Assembly (NCBI GenBank): GCA_028571685.1
Contig: CM053143.1
Coordinates: 501,001 to 565,000 of the forward strand
Direction of reading: 5' to 3'
Source: Heterohyrax brucei
Taxonomy: Eukaryota > Chordata > Mammalia > Hyracoidea > Procaviidae
Length of the DNA: 64,000 nucleotides
Shown piece after piece: positions 32,500 through 43,698 of this stretch (the stretch's first letter is position 1; each line of letters opens with the position of its first letter). The notes beneath the pieces are model-generated. The model saw nothing but the letters and a program-made list of their open reading frames with translations, did no database searches and was not told where the DNA came from. The position numbers were made by a program, and so were the translations under genes.

Positions 32500-35400
32500 A
32501 TGTTTCCTGCTCTCATCGCTGTCCTTTATCATTGTATAGTACTTCACTGAGTGCATACACTAAAAGTTTAACCATCCATTCTTCTGTTGTTGGGCATCTG
32601 GGATGATTCCATCTTTTTGTTGCTGTGGACTGTGCTGCAATGAACATTTAGCAGTTGGTGTGAATGGCCTTGATTCTGTAGGATGTATTCCAAGCAGAGG
32701 AATTACTGGGTCAAATGGTATATCTATATCCATTATTTTAAGGTAACGCCAGATGGCTTTCCAAAGAGTTTGCACCATTCTTCAATCCCACCAACCGTGT
32801 AGGAGAGTTCCAGTCTCTCCACAGCCTCTCCAACATTTAGCGTTTTGAGTTTTTTGGATCATGACCAATCTTGTTGGGGTGAGATAGTATCTCATTGTCT
32901 TTTTGATTTGAATTTCTTTAATAATTAATGATTGTGAGCATGTCTGCAGGTGTTTTTTGGCTGCTTGGTACTCCTCTTTAGAGAGGTGTTTGTCCATCTT
33001 CTTTGCCCATCGCTTAATTGGATGCTTTATCTTTTTCTTGCTGATATTTAGCAGTATCTTATAGATTATGGAGATCAGGCTTCGGTGTGACATACAGTTG
33101 CCAAGTATTTTTTCCCATTCTGTAGGTGGTCTTTTAATTCTGTTAATAAAGCCTTTGGATTAGCAAAAGTGTTTGACTTTTAATAGTTCCCATTTATCTA
33201 TTTTCTCTTCTGTTGATTGTGGTTTGTTTGACAGATTTTGAGGTCTGTCTAAGTTGTGTATTAAAACTTCCATTATTGTTCTTACTTTTTCTTGGATGAG
33301 CTTTATCATTTTAGATTTGATATTTAGGTCTTTTATCCGGTTTGAATTGGTTTTTGCACAAGACGTAAGACATGGGTCTTATTTCAGTTTATTGCAGCCA
33401 GATATCCAATTCCGTCAGCACCATTTGTTGACGATAGTGTTTTTACCCCAACTTAATGTCTTAGGGCCTTTGTCGAATATCAACTGTTCATAGGCAGATG
33501 GTGTCATCTCTGGGGTCTCGATTCTGTTCCATTGATCTATCTGTCTCTTTTTGTACCAGTACCAGGCTGTTTGGACTACTGTGGAAGTTAATGTGTTCTA
33601 AAATTGGGTAACGAGAGGACTCCCAGTGTATTCATCTTCTTTAGTAGTGCTTTACTTATCTGGGCTTCTTCCTTTCCAACAAAATTGATGATTTGTTCCT
33701 CCATCTCATTAGAAAATGACACTGGAACTTGTATTGGGATTGCATTATGTAAGTAGATTGCTTTGGGTAAAATAGACACTTTCACAATGTTAAGTCTTCC
33801 TACCCATGAGCAAGGTAAGTTTCTCCATTTATGTAAGTCTCTTAGTTTCTTGTAGTAAGGGCTTGTAGTTCTCTTTGTAAATGTCTGTTATTTCTCTGGT
33901 TAGATTAATTCCTAGGTACTTAATCTTCTTAGGGGCTATAATAAATGCTATTGCTTTGATGATTTCTTCATTAACAGTCTCTTTGTTGGTGTAAAGGAAT
34001 CCTACTGATTTTTTTACGTTTATCTTGTATCCTGAGACTTTGCTGAGCTCTTCTATCAGTCTGAGTAGTTTACTTATGGATTCCTTGGGATTCTCTGCAT
34101 ATATAATCATCATCTGCAAACAGGGAGATTTTGACTGCTTCTTTGCCGATGCAGATGCCCTTTATTTCACAGTCTTGTCTAAGTGCTCTGGCTAGAACTT
34201 CTAGTACAATGTTAAATAGGAGAGGTGAGAATGGGCAACCTTGCCTAGTTCCTGTTCTCAAGCGAAACTGTTTCAGTCTCTCTCCATTCAGGATGACGTA
34301 GGCAGTTGGCTTTGTATAAACGCCCCTTATTGCGTTGAGCAATTTTTCATCTATGCCTATTTTGCTAAGAGTTTTTAGCATGAATGGGTGTTGGACTTTG
34401 TCAAATGCCTTTTCTGCATCAATGGACAAGATCCAGTGATTCCTGTCTTTTGTGATATTTATGTGGCTAATCACATTAATTGTTTTCCTAGTGCTGAACC
34501 AGCCTTGTATCCCAGGTATGAACCCAACTTGATCATGATGGATTGCTGTTGTATTCCACTGGCAAGAATTTAGTTGAAGATTTTTGCATCTAGATTCATG
34601 AGTGGTATCTGTAGTTCTCCTTTTTTGTTGGTTCTTTCCCTGGCTTTTGTATCAGGGTTATGCTGGCTTCATAGAATGAATTTGAGGGTATTCCATCCCT
34701 TACTATACTGTGAAATAGTCTCAGTACTATTGGAGATAACTCTTCTCTAAAAGCTTGGTAGAATTCTGCGGTGAAGCCATCTGGGCCTGGGCTATTTTTG
34801 GTTGGCAGTTTTTTGATGACTTTTTCAATCTCTTCCTTTGTGATGGCGACTTGACGGCACTTGGCTGGCTTGGCTCCTTTGTGATGGGTTTATTCAGTTC
34901 TGCTCCACCTTGTGATAATTTTGGTAGGTGATATGAATCAAGGAATTTGTCCATTTCCTCTAGGTTTTCAAATTTGTTAGTCTTTCATAGTATTCCGTTA
35001 TGATATTTTTAATTTCTGTTGGATCTGTTGTGACCACTCCCTTCTCATTTCTAATTTGGGTTATTTGTTTCCTTTCCTGTTTTTCTTTAGCAAGTTTAGC
35101 CAGTGGCTTGTCACTTTTGTTGATCTTTTCAAAAAACCAGCTTTTGGTCTTTTCAATATTTTCAACTATTGTTCTAGTCTCTAATTTCTTTAGTTCTTCT
35201 CTAATCTTTATGATCTGTTTTCTTCTGGTGCCTGAGGAGTCCCTCTGTTGTTCTCTCTGTACTTGTTGAAACCATAGGGTTAGTTCTTTGATTTGGTTTC
35301 TTTCTTCCTTCCAGATGTGTTCATTTATGGAGAGACACTGACTTCTGAGAACTGTTTTGGCTGTATCCCATAGTTTCCAGTAAGAAGTGTTTTCTTTATT

Positions 35401-36211
35401 TCATTATTTATTTATTTCACCTTTGATTTCATCTATGACCCATGTTTCTTTGAGCAAGATGTTGCTCAGTTTCCAAGAGTTCCACTTTCTATCTATGTTT
35501 TTTCTGCTATTAAATTAGACTTTTATAGCTTTATGATCTGAGAAGATGCTTTGCATTAATTCAGTGATATGGATTTTATTGAGAATTGCTTTCTGTCCTA
35601 ACACGTGGTCTATTCTGGAGAATGTTCCTTGTGCACTGGAGAACAAGGTGTAGTTGTATGCTGATGGGTAGAAAGTTCTGTGTATGTTGATGAGGTTTAG
35701 TTGGTTAATTGTGGTAATAAGGTCTTCTGTATCTGTATTGAGCTTTTTTCTAGATGAACTGTCCAATATTGAGAGTGGAGTGTTGGAGTCTCCTACTATT
35801 ATTGTGGAGTGATCTATCTCTTTTTTGAGTGTATTCAGTGTTTCTTTGACATATTTAGGTGCCCTAATATTAGGTGCATGAATATTTAATATAGTTAAGT
35901 CTTGCTTGTGTACTGAACCTTTCAGCAATAAATAGTGTCCATCCTTGTCCATGATGGTGGATTTTACATTATAATTGATTTTGTCTGCGATTAGAATTGC
36001 CACACCTGCTCTTCTTTGTTCATTGTTAGCTCTTCCATCCTTTAATTTTCAGTTTGTTTCTATCTTTAAGTCTAAGTTGAGTTTCTTGCAGGCAACATCT
36101 AGAGGGGTTATATCTTTTAATCCAAGATGTAACTTGATGTTTCTTTATTGGGGAATTCAGTCCATTCACATTCAGTGTAATTATTGATAGTTATGTGTTC
36201 AGTGCCACCAT
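32500..36211 (-). pseudogene. L1 ORF2, moderately decayed, copy F
   Basis: Start at the ATG at 36,211. Endonuclease stretches at 36,003-35,515 are long and clear: AILIADKINYNVKS, NIHAPNIRAPKYVKE, VGDSNTPLSILDRS-like (the usual GDFN Asn-Asp region), and IFSDHKAIKV with the catalytic His. The reverse transcriptase at 34,474-34,070 has [14 protein letters not shown] (motif A), [19 protein letters not shown] and [10 protein letters not shown], where a base change shifts the frame at the FADD motif. At 34,119-33,829 [18 protein letters not shown] follows. The C-terminal Cys-rich part is at about 32,830 ([14 protein letters not shown]). A 28-bp insertion at 34,847 also breaks the frame. Confidence 0.9.
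34847..34874 (+). repeat. 28-bp retroposed tail with 13-bp target duplication
   Basis: CGACTTGACGGCACTTGGC plus TGGCTTGGC, inserted in ORF2 of copy F. Perfect direct repeats TCCTTTGTGATGG flank it (34,834-34,846 and 34,875-34,887). The related L1 at 39,598-39,612 has the single copy TCCTTTGTGATGG followed by GTTTATTAAG, giving the empty site. It is the shortest well-supported retroposed tail in the window. Confidence 0.92.
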
Positions 36212-36639
36212 TGTGATATGTTTATTTTTGTGTTGATGTTTGCTCTGTTCTTATTAATCTATTCTGGGACATTCTTCGTCAGTTGATTTTTCACCGTTTT
36301 CAGAGTTGGTTTTGTGGTTGTTAAGACTCCTGTGTTACATTTCTTGAAATGATATGTTGCATCTTATTGTGTTTTACGGCTGCCCCTATGATCCCAGGTA
36401 ATAAACTATGTATAAACTCAATTTTAATTAATACCAGTCTTGTCAACTTGCTCTCCATCTGGAAGGATTATAATGACTGTAGTACATCCCTCTTTTTAAT
36501 ATGATGACACAATAGTTTTCATGATGATCACTGGATTATTTCTTTCAGTATTGAAGCTTTGATTGACTTTAGAGCCTTCCCTAACTGAGTAGGATTATGG
36601 ATGATGTGTCCCTCTAAAATATAAAGTTAGTGATTTTGT

Positions 36640-37394
36640 TCCTCTAAGCCAAAGCCAAGAGATTCTTTCAGTATTACTTGTAGCTTTGGTTTGTTTTTTA
36701 CAAAGTCTCTGAGTTTCTGTTAATCTGTGAATGTCTTTATTTTGTTTTCGTATTTGAAGGATAGTTTTGCAGGACATATAATTATTGGTTGGAAGTTCTT
36801 CTCTTTGAAGGAGAATGCTCTGCTGCATTTTGTATAAGGTCTAGAAGGGCTCTGTATATAATCCTTTAGTATTCACCTTCCGATAATTTCAGAAAAGTTC
36901 CTTTGTCCAGAAAGCTCCTTGGTTGGAAGTTCTTCTCCTTCAAGGCTTTGAATGTGCCATACCACTGTCTCCATGCCAGCATGGTTTCTGCTGAGAAATC
37001 TGACAAAAGGCTACAGAGTTTCCCTCTGAATGTTAGTTTTGCTTTTAATCTTGCTGTCTTTAAGAGTTTCTGCTTATGTTTCATTTTGTTAAGCTTGATT
37101 ATAATATGTCTTAGAGTCTTTCTTGTGATATCTAAATTGAATTGCATTTGATATACATCTTGGACACCTATATTCTCTTTGTTCATGATTTCTGGGAAGG
37201 TTTCTGTCAGCAGCTCAGCCACAATACCGTCTGTGTTCTCAGGTGTCTCGCCCTATTCAGGGACCCCAATTAATTGTAGGTTGTTCCTCTTAATAGAGTC
37301 CCACATGCTTCTTAATCCTTCTTCATTTTTCTTGTTTCTTTTTTTCCGATTTCTCCTCATAGATGCTGGAGTCAGTAGCTCTGTCTTCCAAGTC
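36640..37394 (-). pseudogene. L1 ORF1, partial and rearranged, copy F
   Basis: The frame at 37,222-36,866 shows LLTETFPEIMNKENIGVQDVY, HIIIKLNKMKHKQKLLKTAR and AWRQWYGTFKALKEKNFQPR, the RNA-recognition and C-terminal parts of ORF1. It then runs into a strange stretch (36,820-36,920) that resembles the start region of ORF1, and the C-terminal part begins again (TTGGTTGGAAGTTCTTCTC occurs at 36,785 and 36,920). So ORF1 is internally rearranged. Its N-terminus is lost at 37,394. Confidence 0.8.
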
Positions 37395-40300
37395 CGTTGG
37401 TGTGAAAGGCCTTGATTCTGTAGGATATATTCCAAGTAGTGGAATTACTGGGTCAAATGGTATATCGATATCCATTTTTTTAAGGAAGTGCCAGATTGCT
37501 TTCCAAAGAGGATGAACCATTTTGCAACCCCATCAACAGTATAGGAGGGCTCCACTTTCTCCACAGCCTCTCCAGCACTTGTTGTTTTGTGTTTTCTGGA
37601 TCATGGCTAATGTTGTTGGGGTGAGATGGTATCTCATTGTTGTCTTGATTTGAATTTCTTTAATAACCAAAGATCGTGAACATGTCCGCATGTGATATTT
37701 GGCTGCCTGGATCTCCTCTTTAGTGAAATGTCTGTCCATCTCCTTTGCCCATCGCTTAATTGGATGGTTTATCTTCTTCTTATTGATATTTTGTAGTATC
37801 TTATAGATTATGGAGATCAAGCATCAGTCTGACATAGAGTTGCCAAATATTTTTTCCCATTCTGTGGATATTCTTTTAATTCTATTAATAAAGTCTTTGG
37901 ATGAGCAAAAGTGTTTGATTCTTAATAGTTCCCACTTATCTATTTTCTCTTCTGTTGATTGTGGTTTCTTTGACAGATTTTGGAGTCTGTCCTCATTGTG
38001 TATTAAAACTTCCATTGTTGTTCCTACCTTTTCTTGTATGAGCTTTATTGTTTTAAGTTTGATATTTAGGTCTTTTAACCAGTTGGAGTTGGTTTTTGTG
38101 TAAGGTGTAAGATAAGGATCTTGATTCCGTTTACTGCAGATGGATAACCAGTTTTGCCAGCACCATTTATTGAAGATACTGTTTTTACCCCAGTGTAATG
38201 TCTTAGAGCCTTTATCGAATATCAACTGTTCATAGGCAGATGGTTGCATCCTTGGGGTCTCAATTCTGTTCCATTGATCCATCTGTCTGTTCTTGTACCA
38301 GTACTAGGCTGTATTGACCACTGTGGCAGTGTAGTATGTTCTAAGGTCGGGTAATGAGAGGCCTCCCAGTGTGCTTCTTCTTTAGTAGTACCTTACTTAT
38401 CCAGGGCTTCTTCCCTTTCCAAACAAAACCGGTGATTTGTTTCTCCATCTCATTAAAAAGTGACACTGGAACTTGTATTGGGATTGCATTATATAAATAA
38501 AGTGTTTGGGGTAAAATAGACATTTTCACAATGTTAAGTCTTCCTATTCATGAGCAGGGTAGGTTTTTCCATTTATCGAAGTCTCTCTTAGTTTCTTGTA
38601 GTAAGGGCTTGTATTTCTCTTTGTAAATGTCTGTTATTTCTCTGGTTAGATTAATTCCTAGGTACCTTATTTTCTTAGAGGCTGTCGTAAATGGTATTGA
38701 TTTGATAATTTCTTCCTCAACAGCCTCGTTGTTGGTGTAAAGAAATCCTATTGATTTACTTATGTTTATCTTGTATCCTGAGACTTTGCTGAACTCTTCT
38801 ATCAGTTTGAGTAGTTTACTTATAGATTCCTTGGGGTTCTCTGCATATACAATCATATTATCTGCAAACAGGGAGATTTTAACTTCCTCTTTGCGGATAC
38901 AGATGCTCTTTATTTCTTGGTCTTGTCTAATTGCTCTGGCTAGAACTTCTAGCACAATGTTGAATAGGAGAAGTGAGAGTGAGCATCCTTGTCTAGTTCC
39001 TGATCTCAAGGGAAAGTCTTTCAGTCTCTCTCCATTCAGGATGATGTGGGCAATTGGCTTTGTATAAATGGCCCTTATTGTGTTGAGGAATTTGCCATCT
39101 ATGCCTATTTTGCTAAGAGTTTCTAGCATGAATAGGTGTTGGACTTTATCAAATGCCTTTTCTGCATCAACGGACAAAATCAGGTGATCCTTGTCTTTTG
39201 TGTTATTTATGTGGTTAATCACATTGATTGTTTTTCTGATGTTGAACCAGCCTTGCATCCCTGATATGAATCCCACTTGGTCATGATGGATTATTTTCTT
39301 GATATGTCGTTGTATTCTATTGGCAAGAATTTTGTTGAAGGTTTTTGCATCTAGATTCATGAGTGATATCAGTCTGTAGTTCTCTGTCTTTGTTGGGTCT
39401 TTCCCTGGCTTAGGTATCAGGGTTATGCTGGCTTCATAGAATGAGTTTGGGAGTACTCCATCCCTGTCTATACTGTGAAATAGTCTCAGTAGTATTGGGG
39501 ATAACTCTTCTCTAAATGCTTGGTAGAATTCTGCCGTGAAGTCATCTGGGCCCGGACTTTTTTTGGTTTGCAGTGTTTTGATGACATTTTGAATCTCTTC
39601 CTTTGTGATGGGTTTATTAAGTTGTTCTGCTTCATGTTGTGATAATTTGGGTAGGTGGTATGAGTCAAGGAATTGGTCCATTTCCCCTAGGTTTTCAAAT
39701 TTGTTACAGTACAGTCTTTCATAGTATTCTGTTATGATATTTTTGATTTCTGTTGCATCTGTGGTGGCAACTCCCCTCTCATTTCCAATTTGGGTTGTTT
39801 CCTTTCCTGCTTTTCTTTAGTAAGTTTAGCCAGTGATTTGTCCATTTTGGTGATCTTTTCAAAAAACCAGCTTTTGGTCTTTTCAATTTTTTCAATTGTT
39901 TTCTTATTCTCTAATTCATTTAGCTGTGCTCTAATCTTTATGATCTCATTTCTTCTGGTGCCCGAGGGGTTCGTCTGTTGTTTTCTTTCTACTTGTTCAA
40001 ACTGTAGAGTTAGTTCCTTGGTTTGGTTTCTTTCTTCCTTCCAGATGTGTGCATTTATGGAGATAAGCAGACCTCTGAGCACTGCTTTGGCTGTATCCCA
40101 TAGGTTCTGGTAAGAAGTGTTTTCGTTCTCATTGGAAGCCATGAATTTCTTTATTTCATCTTTGGTTTCCTCTATAACCCATGTTTTTTTGAGCAAGATG
40201 TTCAGTTTCCAAGAGTTCCACTTTCTGTCTATGTGTTTTCTTCTATTGATTTCAACTTTGATGGCTTTATGATCTGAGAAGATGCTTTGCGGTAATTCAA

Positions 40301-40966
40301 TGGTATGGATTTTGTTGAGCATTGCATTATGTCCTAAGATATGGTCTCTTCTGGAGAATGTTCCATGTGCACTGGAGAAGAAGGTGTAGTTGTCTGCTGA
40401 TGGGTGGAAAGTTCTATATATATATATGTATCAGTGAGGTTTAGTTGGTTAATTGTGGCAATGAGGTCTTCTGTATCTTTACTGAGCTTTTTTCTAGATG
40501 ATCTGTCTAGTAATGAGAGTGGAGTGTTAAAGTCTCCCACAATTGTTGTGGAGTCATCTAACTCTCTTTTGAGTGTAGTCAGTGTTTCTTCAACGTGTTT
40601 AGGTGCTCTGATATTAGGTGCATAAATATTTAATATAGTTAAGTCTTGCTTGTTGTATTGAACCTTTCAGCAATAAATAGTGTCCATCTTTGCCACAATG
40701 GTGGATTTGACATTAAAATTGATTTTGTCTGAGATTAGAATGGCCACCCTTGCTCTTCTTTGTTCATTGTTAGCTTGATATATATTCTTCCGTCCTTTAA
40801 TTTTCAGTTTGTTCCTATCTTTAGGTCTCAAGTGAGTTTCTTGTAGACAACATATGGATGGGTCTTGCTTTTTGATCCACGATGACACTCGGTGTCTCTT
40901 TACTGGAACATTCAGTCCATTCACATTCAATGTAATTATTGATAGGTATGTGTTCACTGCTGCCAT
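37395..40966 (-). pseudogene. L1 ORF2, best preserved in window, copy G
   Basis: Start at the ATG at 40,966 (MAAVNTYLSIITLNVNGLNV). The endonuclease follows with DPSICCLQETHL, AILISDKINFNVKS, MGDFNTPLSLLDRS and IFSDHKAIKVEI. The longest open part, 377 codons at 39,681-38,548, holds the reverse transcriptase: [44 protein letters not shown] (motif A Asp), [13 protein letters not shown], and [14 protein letters not shown]. The last should read FADD, so the second catalytic Asp is Asn. The C-terminal part at 38,282-37,533 includes [20 protein letters not shown] and the Cys-rich [14 protein letters not shown]. Only a few frameshifts or stops separate the segments. Confidence 0.93.
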
Positions 40967-41031
40967 TGTGATATGTTTATTTTTATGTTGATGTTTTCTC
41001 TGTTGTTCTTATTAGTCTGTTCTCGGACATT
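37395..41031 (-). mobile_element. L1 LINE copy G, ORF2 only, both ends missing
   Basis: It begins in the ORF2 C-terminal coding part (no 3' UTR or poly-A) and ends at 41,031 just upstream of ORF2. It shares the same orientation and start block (TGTGAAxGGCCTTGATTCTG) with copy F at 32,660. Its 3' side abuts copy F's ORF1. It is the least decayed L1 in the window. Confidence 0.88.
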
Positions 41032-41571
41032 CTAAAAAAAAGAATTTATAAAATTTTATTGTAATGCATGAGCAAAATGTTCCCTGTCTGTTCAAGTTGT
41101 ACTGTCACCTGGCATTTGAGATATTACAGAGAATAATGCTCACATTTTTTCATTTATCTTTATAGAGATCACATTGCAATCAGGTTAATAATTCAGAAAT
41201 TTCAGTTATCTAATTACTTTTTTCAACGTTCAGTACTGCATCTTTTGAAATTTACATAAATGGCTCCAAAATTTTTTTTCCTTAAACTAATTTTTAATTA
41301 AAAAGTAAAAACCAGGAAGTGAGAAACTGGAGACACTGAATATGAATGATTCATATTCATTCACTGAATATCATTCACTGAATATGAATGATTCATTTGA
41401 GAAATTTTGGCGTTACAGGGAAAATGAATGATGGGTGATGAAGAAACTGGGCTTGAAGGCTTAGCTTTTTTTAATATGAGAAAAATAAGTACATACTTCC
41501 ACACTGTTGGAAATCAATTGGTAGAGAGAAAATTTGACAACATAACAGACAGAGGGAAGTATTGCTGATGA
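41032..41571. other. Unassigned AT-rich sequence with a 42-bp duplication
   Basis: No gene seen. CACTGAATATGAATGATTCA occurs at 41,334 and again at 41,376, with further ATTCACTGAATAT units between, giving a small tandem/inverted cluster. Confidence 0.5.
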
Positions 41572-41768
41572 AGATCTAGTGGTAGAGGATCAACAAAAAA
41601 GAGGAAGACCCTCAATCAGATGGATTGACACAGTGACTGTAACAAGGGTCTGAAGCATAATAATGACTTTGAGGATGGTGCAGAACCAAGCAGTACTTCA
41701 TTCTGTTGTACATGGGGGTCACTCTGAGGCAAGATGGACTTGAAGGCACTTATCAACCACAACAAACA
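41572..41768 (+). mobile_element. RTE LINE, 3' end only
   Basis: AAAAGAGGAAGACCCTCAAT and CAGATGGATTGACACAGTGA match the end of the RTE coding region (the RGRPS-W-D block). Then CTTCATTCTGTTGTACATGG and the terminal CAACCACAACAA follow. About 200 bp, 5'-truncated. Confidence 0.82.
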
Positions 41769-42955
41769 GGGCCTAACGCACAACCAGGGAAACTAGCTAA
41801 AAACACAGTTCACTAAATGCACAGTTCCTGGGTACAAATACTCATACAATGGAGACATAAAGGAAAATCTGGGAATTCTTTTTTGACAGCTTCAATGTTG
41901 TCCATGATAGAGGAAGAAAATTCTCAGCTGAGACTGATGGTTGAGGAGGAAGTGTTTTAAGTTTGACAGCCGATGGTATGAATAATCATCTGGGTGAGTG
42001 AGAGAATGATTGGACAAGGAAACTTAGTCTGACAACCAGCCAGCATATGGTTCCTCTGAGGTTCACTGGCAGCATGGTTTTGAGTTTTTCACCAGCCACA
42101 GTCAACCACTGTGGTGCAGGTGTGGAATAGGTGGCAAATTGTAATTTACTAAGGGAGAAAAGAACAAAGAAGTGTAGGATGATTGCATGGGATGATTGCA
42201 ATGAGAGTGAAATTTAAACTGAGTAAAGAGGAAAAAGAACAGAAAGAGGGTGTAGGTGCATACAAAGGTGGTAGGACCATGAAATTGTATGTTTCTGCAG
42301 ATTCGGAGGATTCTTGAAGCCAGACAAACAGAAAATGAGCAGAAAGGAAAGCAGATAGTGCTCAGAGTTAGAAAAATGAAATTGTTTTAATAATGATGAG
42401 ATTAGGCTGATTAAATTAAATGAATGATAAGATCTTTAGAGGAAGAGTTTTAGCAACTGAGAGGACAGAGAATTTGAAGAATCAGCTGTGTGTAAATTAA
42501 AAGCCAAGAATTCAGACAGGATCAAGAAATTAGGGCCAAACATGTTAGCTACAAGGGCATATGATATGATTTCCAACAAAGAAATAATATGTGAGAAATT
42601 GTGGATGACATAAGATTAAAAAGTGGAAGATTGTAGCAAAAAGAGAGGAAAAGTTATCAGAAAGCTGCTATGAGTAGCAAATGAAACTCCTATAATAATT
42701 TCAGTTCCAAAAAAAGAGGGCTGGGGAGTAGAGAAAAATCATACCTTTAGAGAGCTGCAGAGGAAACAGTTTCCTTAGGGGAGGACACTTAGATAAAAAA
42801 CATAACTAATATCCTCTATGCAACTGTCACCTCTGGAAAGAAAACAAAGTTGTGTAATTGTTTTTTATCTCCCATAGCACCCAGCACAGTGTTTTTTACT
42901 TAGTAGGAAATCTTTATTGAATAGATTTTATTTTATTACACTATCACTCTATTTC
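41769..42955. other. Old host sequence with ancient repeat traces
   Basis: Purine-rich, similar in texture to 26,380-29,880. Near 42,878-42,935, CACCCAGCACAGTGTTTTTT then TTTATTGAATAG resembles the end of an ancient LINE2/MIR-type repeat. No exon supported. Confidence 0.4.
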
Positions 42956-43452
42956 TGGATTAGACCTCAACATCAAGAAAACAAAAATCCTTAGAACTAG
43001 ACCAGTAACCAACATCATGATAAACAGTAAAAAGAGTGAGGCTGTCACGGATTTTATTTTACTTGGTTCCACAATCAACATCCATGGAAGCAGCAGTTAA
43101 GAAATCAAAAGATATATTACATTGGGAAAATCTGCTTCAAAGAACTTCTTTAAAGTGTTGAAAAGACATCACCATGAAGACTAAGGAGTGTCTGATATTT
43201 TTATTCATGTCATATACATGTAAAAGCTTAACAATGAATAAGGAAGACAGAAGAAGAACTGATGCCTTTGAATTGTGGTGTTGGAGAAGAATATTGAATA
43301 TACCATGGACTGCCAAAAAAACAAACAGATCTGTCCTGGAAGAAGTACAACCACAATGCTCGTTAGAGTTAAGGACAGTGAGACTACATCTTCCATAATT
43401 TGGATATGTTGTCATGAAGGATCAATCCCTGGAAAAGGACCTCATGCTTGGT
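42956..43452 (+). mobile_element. RTE LINE, C-terminal fragment
   Basis: Starts in the block after the reverse transcriptase (CTCAACATCAAGAAAACAAA) and shows, in frame at 43,174-43,398, MNKEDRRRTDAFELWCWRRI, LNIPWTAKKTNRSVLEEVQP and CSLELRTVRL. It breaks off before the 3' tail where an LTR begins. Confidence 0.85.
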
Positions 43453-43698
43453 ATCTTAGTCATCTGATACTGTTCTAACAGAAATACCATGAGTGGGTGG
43501 CTTTAACAAAGAAAAGTTGATTCCTACACAGTCTAGTATGTTACAAATCTGAATTCAGGACGTGTGCTCCAGTGGGAGGCTTTCCCTCTTTGTCAGTGCT
43601 GGAGGATGGTCCTCATGTTACATCAGTCTTGGGTCAGTGAGTATCTTGGCACAGGAATCTCAGATCTGAAGGATAACTGTACCCTTGATGCTACATTT
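43453..43698 (-). mobile_element. MaLR-like LTR, partial
   Basis: TCTTAGTCATCTGATACTG then AACAGAAATACCATGAGTGG is the 3' part of the family, antisense. It is cut at about 43,698 by L1 ORF2 sequence, so only half the LTR remains. Confidence 0.75.

Larger units (their letters stand above)
32139..37394 (-). mobile_element. L1 LINE copy F, 5' end missing
   Basis: It starts with a T-tract (antisense poly-A), a short 3' UTR to about 32,500, then ORF2 and most of ORF1. At 37,394, inside ORF1, it meets another L1 without a gap. Its 3' UTR first part (GCTTACAATATTGG) differs from other copies, while its inner part (CACCCAACCAAATTTCTAAC) matches 49,605. It is relatively well preserved. Confidence 0.9.
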
